From NCBI RefSeq assembly GCF_963676685.1, contig NC_092348.1:28371386-28435385 (forward strand): a DNA stretch of 64,000 nucleotides, given 5' to 3'. The DNA is from Mytilus edulis (taxonomy: Eukaryota > Mollusca > Bivalvia > Mytilida > Mytilidae). Below the pieces are notes generated by a model that was given only the letters and a program-made list of their open reading frames with translations, was not told the origin of the DNA and made no database searches. The translations under genes and the position numbers were made by a program. Positions 12,206 to 23,430 of the stretch are shown here, piece after piece; position 1 is the first letter of the stretch; every line of letters starts with the position of its first letter.

Positions 12206-12758
12206 CTGTAAACCGGGAAATTTTCGCGCAGTCTTTATTTCGCGATTTACTAACACATTCAAAATTCGCGCTGCTTTGAATTCGCGATTTCACAGTGGCC
12301 TGTATAAATAATTTCGTAAATGATTTCAAAAGTGACAAGCTTTGCATGTATCTTAAATCAAGTGATAAAATCAATCAGAAATCTTTTGCTTTCGGTTCAT
12401 TAATGTAAAAGTAGATTAAAAGTTTGTCATGTTTCAATGCTTGTAAAAACACATACACAATAATAGAAAAGTAGATCTAATCATTTTGTGCTAATAAAGA
12501 ATGAATTAAAATAAAAGGTGTCTGGATTAATGCTAATTAATTGATCTTTTGATCTGACTATAATCTGTGTAGTAGATTCGACGAGGTGATACTTTTATTA
12601 CTGGTGTCATTAACATAATTGTATTTACAAGTCACAATTTGTAAAAGTAAATGTAATAAAAAGAATTTTTCTTGATATTTTCGCGGACATTTTATTTTCG
12701 CGTTCTTACCGCGAAAATAGCGAAAATAAAACGACCACGAAAATTTCCCTGTTTACAG
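12206..12758. mobile_element. MITE with 'CTGTAAAC.GGGAAATTTTCG' terminal inverted repeats
   Basis: 553 bp. The left end CTGTAAACCGGGAAATTTTC and the right end (reversed) CTGTAAACAGGGAAATTTTC match with one mismatch. The interior is AT-rich with palindromic 'cgcgaaaata' pieces and no ORF. Copy 2 of the duplication lacks it (about 48565), so it inserted after duplication or was lost there. Same end sequence class as the element at 60880-61502. Confidence 0.8.
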
Positions 12759-12764
12759 TATACA

Positions 12765-12960
12765 ATAGATATAGGAAGATGTGGTATGAGTGCCAATCAG
12801 ACAACTCTCCATCCAGGTCACAATTTATAAAGTAAACCATTATAGGTCAAGGTACGGCTTTCAACACATAGCCTTTGCTCACACCGAACAGCAAGCTATA
12901 AAGGGCCCCAAAAAATTATTAATGTAAAACCATTCAAACGGGAAACCCAACGGCTGATAA
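12765..12960 (-). repeat. SINE-like interspersed repeat
   Basis: Contains 'gatgtggtatgagtgccaat' and 'gacaactctccatccaggtc'. Related pieces are at 6200-6330 (same sense) and 5655-5765, 28385-28440 and 43220-43320 (opposite sense). No gene seen from here to 13567. Confidence 0.65.
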
Positions 12961-13567
12961 TCTAATACAAAAAAAAACATGCGTCATTTCTGTACAAGAG
13001 TTATCAGAAAAGCTTAAATCAATACTGTTGCAAGATAAAATTATTTACGAAGATGAAGATTTAACTCTAGGGAATTGAAAACCAAATGTTCAAAGAGTTG
13101 TGCCAAATCTGGCAAAGTCAATCTTAGTCAAAGGGTACAAAGACTATCGGGTGAATACAGCGTGTGGTTTATCGACCTTAAGTATATCGTAAATGAGAGT
13201 ATAAATCATCTTCCATGTCAGCAAAGGACCATTCACACTTTGCTTGTTTATTGCCCGGATGTACTAGCAGGCAGTCATGCTTTTTTTGCTCCTGCAAAAA
13301 CTCAAATTATCAGGATCTAGGCTAGCATGTAAACTTACCAAATGGACTGAAGTCACAGATTCCAAGGATTTTATTTGAACGGTAAAATTTATATCTCTAC
13401 AACTTTACAGATTTCTCAACATTCATGAAGAATATTTTTATCACTACAAGAGCATTGCTTACGTTGCTAACGTCGTCGGGTTGTTAGTGGCGATTGATTG
13501 TTCTCCATTGTTCTTTCAGCATTCAATTGCAAAAACTATATTTTTATTATATGTATTTTGAATCATA

Positions 13568-14482
13568 ATGTCGGACTACAAAGAATTCGATACCAAAACT
13601 ATCTCTATATTGAACTCTGTACTTGCTGTCGTGGCAGACCTCCAGACACAATGCGGAAAGCTTGAGCGCGAAGTTACTAGGATATCGCAACTTGAGCGGA
13701 AATTAGATCTAATGGTAACACGAATAGAAAACGTAGAACAGAAGTGCGAAATTGTGTTTAACCGAAATAAAATGATCGAAGAAAAGGGAGAACAAATGGG
13801 TACGGTTGTGCATAAAATTATAGATCGCTGCAAAGAAAATATGTCTAAAATATCATTGTTAGAGGAAGCAGAAAATGGTAAAGAAAACACATTCGATATG
13901 AAATGCGTCAATGAGCGATTGATAAATATTGAAAGCGATGTCGATGAGTTACAATGGAGATCAATGACTAACAATATCATAATATCCGGAATAAAACAGG
14001 AGCCAAATGAGGATACCGAAAACATTGTAAGAGATTTTATCCGCAAAAATCTGGGAATAGGGGAAAATGTCAAGTTCGTTTCTGTACATCGTTTTGGAAA
14101 ACAAAGACAAAATATTAAAAGAATAATGACTAAATTTGTATCTTTGAAAGATAAACAATTAGTTATGAGGAACTGTCACAAATTAAAGGGGACACTTATT
14201 TCTGTCAGAGAACAATTTCCGGTAAAAATCGAAAAGAAGAGGAAAAAACTATATCCTATATTAAAGCAGGCAAAGAAAGACCGAAAGAAAGCTATATTGA
14301 TAAGAGATAAGCTGTTCATAGAAGGGGAATTATACGAACCAAGCGATGACAGTGAACCAATACACACGGATAACAAAGAAACGAAGAACAGAAACACTCA
14401 AAATATCGATGCAGATAAAAGTCCATTCATTAATTCAACGCAACCTAGTGATTTCTACCCATGGAATCGTCCGATACTATAA
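13568..14482 (+). CDS. LINE ORF1-like RNA-binding protein (L1/Tx1 type), solitary
   Basis: Intact 304-residue ORF. Residues about 5-130 are rich in charged heptads with regularly spaced leucine/isoleucine (coiled coil, trimerisation in the family). Residues about 133-205 begin 'NNIIISGIKQEPNEDTEN' and include 'VSVHRFGK', matching the RRM-like core of LINE-1 ORF1p. Residues about 206-260 are a basic C-terminal domain ('IEKKRKKLYPILKQAKKDRK') and the tail is acidic. ORF1p proteins bind LINE RNA as a chaperone. No ORF2 (endonuclease/RT) follows; the next 900 bases hold no RT. The block is absent from duplication copy 2. It could be an ORF1-only retroelement, a remnant of a full LINE or a host-retained gene. 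The start is the first ATG of the frame, without a signal peptide. An AATAAA lies at about 14765. Confidence 0.75.
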   Translation: MSDYKEFDTKTISILNSVLAVVADLQTQCGKLEREVTRISQLERKLDLMVTRIENVEQKCEIVFNRNKMIEEKGEQMGTVVHKIIDRCKENMSKISLLEEAENGKENTFDMKCVNERLINIESDVDELQWRSMTNNIIISGIKQEPNEDTENIVRDFIRKNLGIGENVKFVSVHRFGKQRQNIKRIMTKFVSLKDKQLVMRNCHKLKGTLISVREQFPVKIEKKRKKLYPILKQAKKDRKKAILIRDKLFIEGELYEPSDDSEPIHTDNKETKNRNTQNIDADKSPFINSTQPSDFYPWNRPIL

Positions 14483-15472
14483 CAACGGAAAAATCAGAAG
14501 CGGAACAGAATTGATTCTGACGAACCTTATTCGTAAAGCCTGGCCAATATTAAATCAATCCGAAGTGCATGAACTCTATTAATAATCTATCTTAAAAATT
14601 TAACTCTACGCTAGTACTATCCTGAACTTACTTCACAAAAAATGAAAACCTCTTTTTCGATAAAAGGGTTGCGTTATTTTTTATTTGTAACATTTATTGA
14701 CCAACGTATTATTTTGTATACTACATTTTGTTGCTCTTGTTGCACACAATGTGCCTGAGTGTATTAATAAACTTGTCTTGTCATTTTCGCTTGTGATTAC
14801 CTTGTAGGAGAAACGTGAACCAGTGAGATATCGACTAGGCGGTTGAAAAACTTATTAAAGATGTCAATAATTTGATGTGCATTACTTATAGATTATCGAT
14901 GATCATCTCAACGAGATTGATTTCCCCGCTTGAGCTGGTACAAAATAAATAAATATATGTTATCCAAGATTATATATTGAAGTAATATTTTATAGATGGA
15001 TTGTCATTAAATGTGTCTCGTAAAAGAGCGGTTATAGAAAATTACTTTTTTTTAATTATGATATCTTTCATTTTGTTTTATTTTGTTTTATTTGAATATT
15101 GTTAACAAAAAAAAACCTCCTTAATTTTAAACTTCATGAAGCAATTGATGGTTATACATATACCTTTCATGAAAAATGTTTTTTTTTATAGCCAGAAAAG
15201 CTTACAATTACATAGTAGAGGAATCTTTGGAAATGACATAATTAGATTGATACATTATCTATGGACAGTTTGTAACAGTGACAAATTGTCAAGGACAGAA
15301 TTTCACAGTGAATTGTTGACATGGACATTATTTTATATGATAGTATTGTCCAGAAGGAGATGACAACATTTCATGAACAAGGACAATATTTTAAACGATA
15401 TTTTGTACGCAGACAACATTTCAAGGGGGTCAATATTTTATATGACATATACGAATTTCGTAATTTTATTGT
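14483..15472. other. No gene; inverted match to 18183-18235
   Basis: No recognised coding sequence. 14887-14940 ('tgatcatctcaacgagattg' with flanks) is the reverse complement of 18183-18235. All of 13031-15472 is missing from copy 2, whose flanks meet near 48650-48697. Confidence 0.55.
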
Positions 15473-15609
15473 TGTACAAATACAAAAGCTTAAAAATGAA
15501 GCAATACTATTCAAATACATCGTTAGTGCTGTGAGTTTTAATATATCTTGTATAAAACAAAAAACAACGTAAAACTGTAAGTGAATTAAGGTAGATCATA
15601 AGTATAAAA

Positions 15610-15865
15610 TTGAGAATGGAAATGGGGAATGTGCCAAAGAGACAACAACCCGACCATAGAAAAAACAACAGCAGAAGGTCACTAACAGGTCTTCAATGTA
15701 GCGAGAAATTCCCGCACCCGGAGGCGTCCTTCAGCTGGCCCCTAAACAAATATATACTAGTTCAGTGATAATGAACGCCATACTAATTTCCAAATTGTAC
15801 ACAAGAAACTAAAATTAAAATAATACAAGACTAACAAAGACCAGAGGCTCCTGACTTGGGAAAAA
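15610..15865 (-). repeat. Interspersed repeat R1, inverted
   Basis: Carries 'gtgccaaagagacaacaacc', 'gcgagaaattcccgcacc' and 'gaggctcctgacttggg', the reverse of the R1 order seen at 18460-19425. Confidence 0.7.
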
Positions 15866-16400
15866 ATTGATACGATATTCCCGTGCTTGCATTTCCTATC
15901 ATGATTTTCTTGATAGAGGTTTGCTGCTCACAAGGAAGCTATTAAACCAAGAGTTCCAAATGGTGAAGTTGAAATCATCCCTTCGTAAATTTTACGGACG
16001 CCATCACGAGTTGGTTGACCGTTATGGAATAATCGTTTCACAAATGATATCGGATATGTTCCTTACGTCGTAACTACAATCCCCTTCCCTTTCATGAATA
16101 TGACCTACCGAATTAGACTATTTACCGGATTTGTAATCACATAAGCAACACGACGGGTGCCACATGTGGAGCAGGATCTGCTTACCCTTCCGGAGCACCT
16201 GAGATCACCCCTAGATTTTGGTGGGGTTCGTGTTGTTTATTCTTTAGTTTTCTATGTTGTGTCGTGTGTACTATTGTTTTTCTGTTTGTCTTTTTCATTT
16301 TTAGCCATGGCGTTGTCAGTTTGTTTTGGATTTATGAGTTTGACTGTCCCTTTGGTATCTTTCGTCCCTCTTTTGGGACAGGCGCAAAAATGTATATATT
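15866..16400 (+). pseudogene. Penelope-like retroelement C-terminal/3' end fragment
   Basis: Encodes 'IRYSRACISYHDFLDRGLL', 'LLNQEFQMVKLKSSLRKFYG' and 'HHELVDRYGIIVSQM', the C-terminal end of the RT ORF also seen (more decayed) at 1860-2052. It continues into the element's 3' tail ('gagcaggatctgcttaccc', 'ggtatctttcgtccctc'). The same tail is at 34440-34610, 34845-35045 and inverted at 38210-38345. 5'-truncated. Confidence 0.72.
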
Positions 16401-16554
16401 TTTTCAGACAGAATTTTCTTATTATTTGCTAAAATGAAGATTTTACTATGCTCTTTTCAAAAGTTTAATAAAAAGTATGGGTCTCCGTGCTATTTTTCAA
16501 GCTATGAGTCGTTGAAAATTGCCAAAATTTTGTTAGTTTGATTATGAAAAAACA

Positions 16555-16768
16555 CATTAGTGTGCAAAAAAAAATTCTATGAGATAGAATTTTGAAAAAA
16601 ATTGTGAGGAGATAGGTTTCATAATATGTTTAAAGAAAATAAAAAGAAAACATGGTGTCACCTTAGTGTGCATAAAAAAATTCTATGAGATAGAATTTTG
16701 AAAAAAATTGTGAAGAGATAGGTTTCATAATATGTTTAAAGAAAATAAAAAGAAAACATGGTGTCACC
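16555..16768 (+). repeat. Tandem duplication, two units of about 112 bp
   Basis: The segment from 'ttagtgtgca' to 'catggtgtcacc' occurs twice in a row with only a few differences. Noncoding. Surrounding 16400-17085 shows no gene. Confidence 0.9.
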
Positions 16769-17084
16769 GAACTTGTTTTCTTGCTACAAGTAAAAAAATA
16801 AAAAAAATGTCCCTATTAGTCCAGTATAAATATTGTACTAAAAGAGTTATCTACCCTTAAATGGCTCATTTGAAAAAAATTATTCTAAAACCACAAAAAT
16901 TGATATTTGTTAAAATATTTTGTATCATACAATTAATTAACAGGTTTTCTTTATATAGAAAAATCAGTCTAACCATTGAATTGCAAATCTGTCTCCAAAT
17001 TTGCAGATTTAGGCAAATAACTAGACCGATTTTGTACTGTAATTGTAGAATTCAAGATGGCGGTATACCATTAATCTACCTAAA

Positions 17085-18455
17085 GTATCTCGCGTACTTT
17101 ATGACAATTTTTAAAAATTTTAGCCAAAAATAATATCGATTTTCACAGTTTTTTAAGGACTGCCAGAATTCTGTAATTTAAGATGTTATTCATGCGTGTG
17201 CTACTATTAAGCTAATGAATACATACTCAGTCTATGTAACGATGAAAAAACAATATCCTGTACATTAGAATTTGTTAATAATTTGCCCAAAAAATAACCC
17301 TATGTTATGTAAAATTTCCTCTACAGATTTTTTTAAAACAAATTATGATTATGCAGACAGAACAATCACAGTGTTTGTTTTAATCAGGTTGTTTAAATTT
17401 CAATATTTATGTTTTCCATTCAGTTGCATTTAAAGAAGCATTAACAATAAAACGCCACAAACATCAATCAAAGTGAACTACCAAAGAGAAATAAGTTTTC
17501 TATTGCATTTTGATTTGATGCATGAACAAACTTTGAAATCATAATTGAAATATAAGTTTTTTTCTCCAAAAATTTCTGTCTGTCAATCATAAAAACTGCG
17601 AGTCTTAAAAAAATCTGATATTTATAAATCATTTATGCTTTTTATATAATTAAAAGTATAGTTTATTTCATACCACTTAACACCGTTCATACCGCGCTTT
17701 TAATGTTTTGATTGATTGTATAACACTACTTTTCACTAACCTGAGTTGATGATCCTGCTCCTGTGTGAACTTGTCACGGAAAGGGAAGAACAGTCTGTTT
17801 TATAGTCATGTAAAAGGTTAATATAATCAGATTGAGCAACATATTGCGAAAGCCACGTTTATATCTTAAATGCTTTGTTTGCAGATTTTGTGATTTAGTA
17901 GGCGGTTAGTAAATAATATTTATGATTTATTGAGCATATTAATCTTTGTATTGCTTATTATCCTATTTTGTGCATTTTTCCTTTGATCTTTTTTGTGATA
18001 TTTTTCATATCGTACTACTCGCTTGAGATGAAAAATTGTCGCTAGAAACTAAGCAGGCACGTGGCGTTGCTAACGAAATTGACATGAAGTTGACAACGTC
18101 GTCAAAGGTAAAATAGCGATAAACAGATTACCATTGGTCATCTCAACTCGATTGCCTTTCTCGTTGTCGCCGTCCCGTCTCAAGCGAGGAAATTAATCTC
18201 GTTGAGATGATCAACGATAATCTACAATTACATTTGGATATGACTATATTCGATCGTTTGTGAATGTATATGTCTGGTCTTCCACTTTCGTGAGTGTTCA
18301 ATATTTTCTATTATCACTGATATCTTCCTTTCAGAAGTTGGCCACTCGCATCATGTTGTGAATCCCATCTGATAGGAATAGTAAATCTGACACGATTATC
18401 GTATATATATATTTACTATATTGTGTCATTATACTCATGAGAATATTCTATTAGA
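17085..18455. other. Duplicated noncoding sequence; LINE empty site near 17940
   Basis: Collinear with 48818-49680 and then 60412-60880. At about 17930-17945 the sequence 'gatttattgagcatattaat' is continuous, whereas in copy 2 a LINE (with a nested element) sits between 'gatttattga' and 'gagcatattaat'. No coding potential recognised. Confidence 0.8.
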
Positions 18456-18459
18456 TATA

Positions 18460-19425
18460 ATAATTGTTTCTAAGTAAAAGCAACAGTAGTTTACCGCAAT
18501 TCGAAGTCATAAATCGATTCGGAGAAAACAAATCCAGGTAACAAACTAAAACTGAGGTAAACACATCAACTATAAGAGGAAAACAACGAAACAAGAGAAA
18601 CACTGAAGTGCAACAAAATACCAAACCGACAACGCAACACACACAGAAACAAACTATAAGATAACAACTGCCATTTTCCGGACTTGGTACAGGACTTTTT
18701 GATAAAAAAAATAATGGTGGGGTGAACCTGTTTATGCGGCTATCTACATTGAAAAGAGGTATATATAGAGGGAGGGTTGAGATCTCCAAAATGTTTAACC
18801 TCGCCAAATTGTTGCACCTGTAACAAAAAATCAATTTTAGTTTCTTATATATATAACTTGGAATTTAGTATGACGTCCATTATCACTGAACTAGTATATA
18901 GTTATCAAATGTACCAGGATTATAATTTAGTACGCCAGACGTGCGTTTCGTCTACATAAGACTCATCAGTGACGCTCATATCAAAATATTTATAAAGCCA
19001 AACAAGTACAAAGTTGAAGAGCATTGAGGATCAAAAATTCCAAAAAGTTGTGCCAAATACGGCTAAGGTAATCTATGCCTGGGATAAGAAAATCCTTAAT
19101 TTTCGGTAAAATTCAAAGTTTTGTAACAGGAAATTTATTAAAATTACCATATTATTGATATTCATGTCAACACCGAAGTGTTGACTACTGGGCTGGTGAT
19201 ACCCTCGGGGACGAAACGTCCACCAGCAGTGGCATCGACCCAGTGGTGTAAATAGTTATCAAATGTACCAGGATACATTTTTGTTTCGGGGCCAGCTGAA
19301 GTACGCATGCAGGTGTGGGAATTTCTCGCTGCATTGAAGACCCATTGGTGGACTTCGGCTGTTATCTGCTCTTTGGTCGGGTTTTCTCTTTGACACATTG
19401 CCGATTTTCATTCGCAATTTTTTAT
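18460..19425 (+). repeat. Long interspersed repeat R1, interrupted by R2
   Basis: Runs from 'caacagtagtttaccgc' through 'ggacttggtacaggac' and 'agtatgacgtccattatcac' to 'tctttgacacattgccg'. The uninterrupted counterpart is 61555-62175. Partial copies are at 24745-24960 (same sense) and 31380-31600 (opposite sense). The R2 element at 18899-19273 splits it. Confidence 0.8.
18899..19273 (-). mobile_element. R2 interspersed element, full copy with terminal direct repeats
   Basis: 375 bp, defined by an empty site in copy 2 ('ctagtatacattttt', about 62021-62034). It starts and ends with the same 19-bp motif 'agttatcaaatgtaccagga', flanked by a TA duplication (18897-18898, 19274-19275). The interior carries 'acgccagacgtgcgtttcg', 'gccaaatacggctaaggt' and 'gtgttgactactgggctgg'. 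Other copies are at 36870-37200, 38470-38605 and 23305-23430. No ORF. Confidence 0.85.
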
Positions 19426-19429
19426 AATA

Positions 19430-20655
19430 TACATCTAATCATGTATTGCCGTTATATATGACTTCAAATGTGCATATCGTTTGATGTCTATGCCATAATT
19501 TTTGGGTTTCTTTTTTGTTGGTTTTGTTTTTATATAAAATGTGTTGCTATATACTCGAAATTTGGACAAAGGTATATTAACATGGATTATCTAATCACTT
19601 GGAAACCTGAACTGATAAACGGCACTTACTAACGTTGAGATTATTTTATAACCATACCTGTTTTATTTGGTTATAATTTTGTATTTAGATTTCATGAATC
19701 TTATTATACTATTGAATATGTGTCATCAAGGAAAATATAGATTTGATATACACTACTACCTAATATTTGAATCAGGAGAGTCTTAGAAGGATTTTGAAAA
19801 GTTTAAGATACCCCTAGACTAGTTTGGTTCTAACATGTTAAAGTATAGCCAAAAAAATATTTCGTTAGAATTCGTCCTATGTTTTGGCCTAAAGAGAGCA
19901 CACTTTATATTAATTACCATGGGTACTGTTGACATATTTCAGATACATACTGCAAATAACAATACTTTAACAAACAAAAATACCCTATTGAGGCAACTAA
20001 CCCGCAAAAAGCAGCTGCCCAAGATTTAAAGTTTTAAAATCACCAGTAAATACTTTTAAATGTCAAGGATTTAATCTGAATTTTGCAACGCAATTAAAAT
20101 AAGAAATTATATATACCGCTGTGATTGTTTTGATGATCATATGTTCTGTAACACATTTGTGAATAATAACGTTGATTATCAGTTTTATATCTAGCTATTT
20201 GAATGTTTGCCAATGCATGTCCTTGTGATGATGACTAATTGACATAGTTTGTCTGTGTTGACTAAATTATTCATTTCAGTTTTAATATAGCCAACATGAA
20301 CCACCTGATGCTATCTGTGTATTGGGCTTCCACCCTACACCACAATCTTGAACGTGAACTTTATCTTCAATCATACATGCCCAACATGATACAGCATGAA
20401 ATTATTCTCAGATTTGTCCATAGGCATGACACTTAGATTTAAAATTACTTCATATATTTTTAATGTTTGAATATGTATATTCTTTAATTACCAGACTGTC
20501 AGCAATCCCTTAAAAATTAATGTTTCTGTTTGAATTGATCTAGAAGAAAATGAGTAAGCTTCTTCATGTCTTATCATTCTACAAATATCCACAATATATT
20601 TTTGAGGGCTTTCTACTTTTCCGTGGATAAACCTGACGATTTTGTTCTGATTATT
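19430..20655. other. Duplicated noncoding sequence
   Basis: Collinear with 62180-63245 until about 20440. Contains 'gtgaataataacgttgatta' at about 20158-20180. No gene recognised. Confidence 0.7.
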
Positions 20656-20684
20656 AGGTCTTTCCACTTTTCGTGGAAAGACCT
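20656..20684. other. Perfect 12-bp stem hairpin
   Basis: AGGTCTTTCCAC, loop TTTTC, GTGGAAAGACCT. A related imperfect form precedes it ('ctacttttccgtggataaac', about 20613-20635). Could fold in RNA or cruciform DNA; function unknown. Confidence 0.8.
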
Positions 20685-23300
20685 TTTGCTTTTGTTCTGA
20701 TTATATTTTTCTCTACCGTCTGAGATGCTTTTTTTGTTTTAATACATATGGAAAGGATAGTTGGTCAGTGATGTCGTACAGTGGTGGGTTTTAAAACTCA
20801 CCGTGTTTTACCGAACCCTTATTCTTATAGGAGTTATCTCGCTGCATCCCCTTTTTCTTGTTATCTTTATTTTTCTGAAAGCGTAAAAGATATTGATAAA
20901 AAAAAAACACCAAAGTGTTCGTCTTCTCTCAAGGATAATAAATAATAAATTAATATATCATCAGTAATATCTTTTGATATAAAATCCTTTGTCCATTTGG
21001 AGGAAATTAAGGTCAAGGCCAAAGGTCAAGGTCATTTTCCAAATTTTGAACTTAGCTTGTTATCTTTGTTCCAACTACACTATTACAGTTAATCGTATGA
21101 AGCAAAAGCCAAATAATTGTTTACAACATGGCTTAACTTCAACCCATTTAACTTGAAGTTTTTCGGTCACCCTTTATTGGAGTTTTCACCCCTTGTGTAT
21201 TTCAAATCAGTATTACTCCTCAACCATACAAGTTAATGACCTGGGATCTTTTGATTCAAAATCACTGACCTGTGACCTTGAAATTGAGGTCAAGGTCAAG
21301 GGTCAATTTAACGTTTTATATTTTGACCTTTGCTGAAAATTCATAGTGGTTCATAAAAAAAACATAAATCCTTTTGCATTCGGTTTTATAGACATATGAC
21401 CTTTTAAAAGATTAACTGGAAGAACCCTAATTCAATGGAAAAGTAACTTGAATCTTATTTTTTAATCGTTTTCAAGTAAAAAAATTACACCGAAAGTGAA
21501 ACCTTATTACACTGTTTTCTTAAATTCGATCATTAATATCGAAGTCGAGGTGATAAAGTCTTCATTTGTTCTCGGTACAATTGGTTTTCAATTTATTTAT
21601 TTTTCTTCGGACAAATTTCTTTCTTGCGCTGTATTTTTGTTTCAAAATATTTCGCTTAGGTTTTTTTGTTTATAATATCATACAATCTATACGCTATTGA
21701 AACTGACCCTGGTTAACCGAACCCTTTTGTGTGTATGATTTATATCACCGAACACTGTTTTCTTTTTCTTGTCAAGAGATCTCCTCTCTAACCGTAAAAG
21801 AAAGCGACATAAAATAAAATCAAAATGCTCATTATATCCTCAGGATCTTACATTTTATTTTGACTGAAGCTATCCGGAGATTCCATAAAATAGTTATTCT
21901 TACTTATGCATTTGATATAAGTGATATTCATTTTAACTGGTATACATTAAGTAATAGAGACCGAGAGTCTTTTGATTTTAGATCCTTGTTAAAAAAATAG
22001 GTCAAAGTCAGAGGTCAATACCATATTCTTAGTTTCGATTTTGGCTTATTTATATTTCTTTTCAATAACTGTATAAGATATCGAAAACATGTTTTTACTA
22101 TATTGTTAATTGCGACATGTCGTAACATATTCATTTTTAATGAAAAGGTATGATAACATTAAAATGGAGTTTTCTCCTCTCTTAAATTAAAAATTACGCG
22201 TATGGTGATAACTAACTCATTCACTGTATATAATATAGACCTAGTGTATTTCATTTGATTTCCTTGGTTATGACCTTGGACTGTTTGCATTAATTGCAAG
22301 CCATATTACCTTGGAAAAGCCAACCTGAAGTGACCTTGTGTAAACCGGAAGTAGATATTTTTTGTGCATGTGTAATGAACAGGTATATTGAACCAAGAGT
22401 ACAAAATTAGCTGTATTTTTTTACAGCTGGTTTTAAAGATGTCTAAACAGTTTGTTTAATCATTTCGTGCAACATATTTGTGAATAATAACGTTGATTAT
22501 TTATATGCGTAGTTTCAAACAAAATATTTGAAAATTACAATTATTCGTTTTGGTTTTAAGTATAAATTGAGTAAACAAAAATATCAGGGTAAACAAAATG
22601 AAAACAAAACTATAAAATCCTCCTGTGGTTGAACTAGGTTCTTCCTGCACAAAGAACGTCCACTGTCAAAAACACAATAGTGCTATGTATAATTGCTCTT
22701 TTTTTTTAAAATGGAATATACGATTTGATTGCCATGCCGACAACTCCCCTCATAAACCAACTGTCCAGAATTTGAACATGTCTAGATCACTGCAGCTGTC
22801 CGACATTCAAAAGTATACACAACCGATACCGTATAGAACACGTAGTGCTTTATAAAAGTACCCATAAAATACCTTAAGATTTCAATTAATTAATTCGAAC
22901 TTTGAAACGAAAAGAACAAAGAAAAATATATACAGCTGGGATTTTATGCATAAACACAGCAGATTGTGTGCGTGTTTTGTAACACATCTGTGAATAAAAA
23001 CGTTGATTAGAAAATATCTTTGTCTGCAAAATTTGATGAGAAGTATAATTTGTAGTGTTCATTTAAATTATGTATATGTTGCTGTAATGAAAAGGGGAGT
23101 TTGACTTGGTAGATTTTTTAGATTGTATATTTTTCAATGCATGTATTTGAGGAGACGATTTATTGACCTTATCAATTTTCTTTCTCAAACACTTCCAACA
23201 ACGTTAACTTTATCTTTAAATCTATCTCCCCAACAAAATACGACATGAATTTTAGGGTCTCTAGATATTTTCCGTGACATACGATTTCAATCAATAATAA
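20685..23300. other. No gene recognised; motif repeats only
   Basis: AT-rich. Contains 'caaggtcaaggtca'-like strings around 21005-21040 and 21270-21305, and repeated 'gtgaataa.aacgttgatta' at 22478-22500 and 22988-23010. A 76-codon frame at 22625-22855 (six cysteine/histidine-rich positions, no known motif) is the only mildly protein-like ORF. I would not call it a gene. Confidence 0.5.
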
Positions 23301-23304
23301 CTTA

Positions 23305-23430
23305 CGTTTTTTTCAATGTTCTTCAACTTTGTACTTGTTTGGCTTTATAAATATTTTGATATGAGCGTCACTAATGAGTCTTATGTAGACGAAACGCGCG
23401 TCTGGCGTACTTAATTGTAATCCTGGGTCA
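23305..23430 (+). repeat. R2 repeat, partial copy
   Basis: 'ttgatatgagcgtcactaat', 'acgaaacgcgcgtctggcgt' and 'taatcctgg' match the distal part of R2. Confidence 0.75.

Larger units (their letters stand above)
7410..20440 (+). repeat. Segmental duplication, copy 1
   Basis: Collinear and same-orientation similarity to 40285-63245. Anchors include 7530-7600 with 40380-40427 + 43954-43990, the C1q exons, 17640-17940 with 49390-49680, 17941-18420 with 60412-60880, and 19430-20440 with 62180-63245. Copy 1 has extra sequence at about 12206-12960, 13031-15472, 15600-17085 and 18899-19273 that copy 2 lacks. Copy 2 has its own insertions. The duplicate pairs give natural empty sites for dating insertions. 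Confidence 0.85.

Noticed and set aside
13576..14158. Minus-strand ORFs of 165 and 65 codons opposite the ORF1-like gene
   Set aside because: Antisense shadows of a well-supported coding sequence with coiled-coil and RRM features on the plus strand.
18451..18834. 127-codon ORF with hydrophobic segments as a membrane protein
   Set aside because: Sits in interspersed repeat R1, which occurs at 24745-24960, 31380-31600 and 61555-61800 with differing stops.
18897..19275. A 20-bp target-site duplication around R2
   Set aside because: The empty paralogous site lacks the 20-bp sequence, so it belongs to the element; only TA is duplicated.
22625..22855. 76-codon Cys/His-containing ORF as a small secreted peptide
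   Set aside because: No signal peptide, no conserved cysteine pattern and no paralogue in the window; could be chance.
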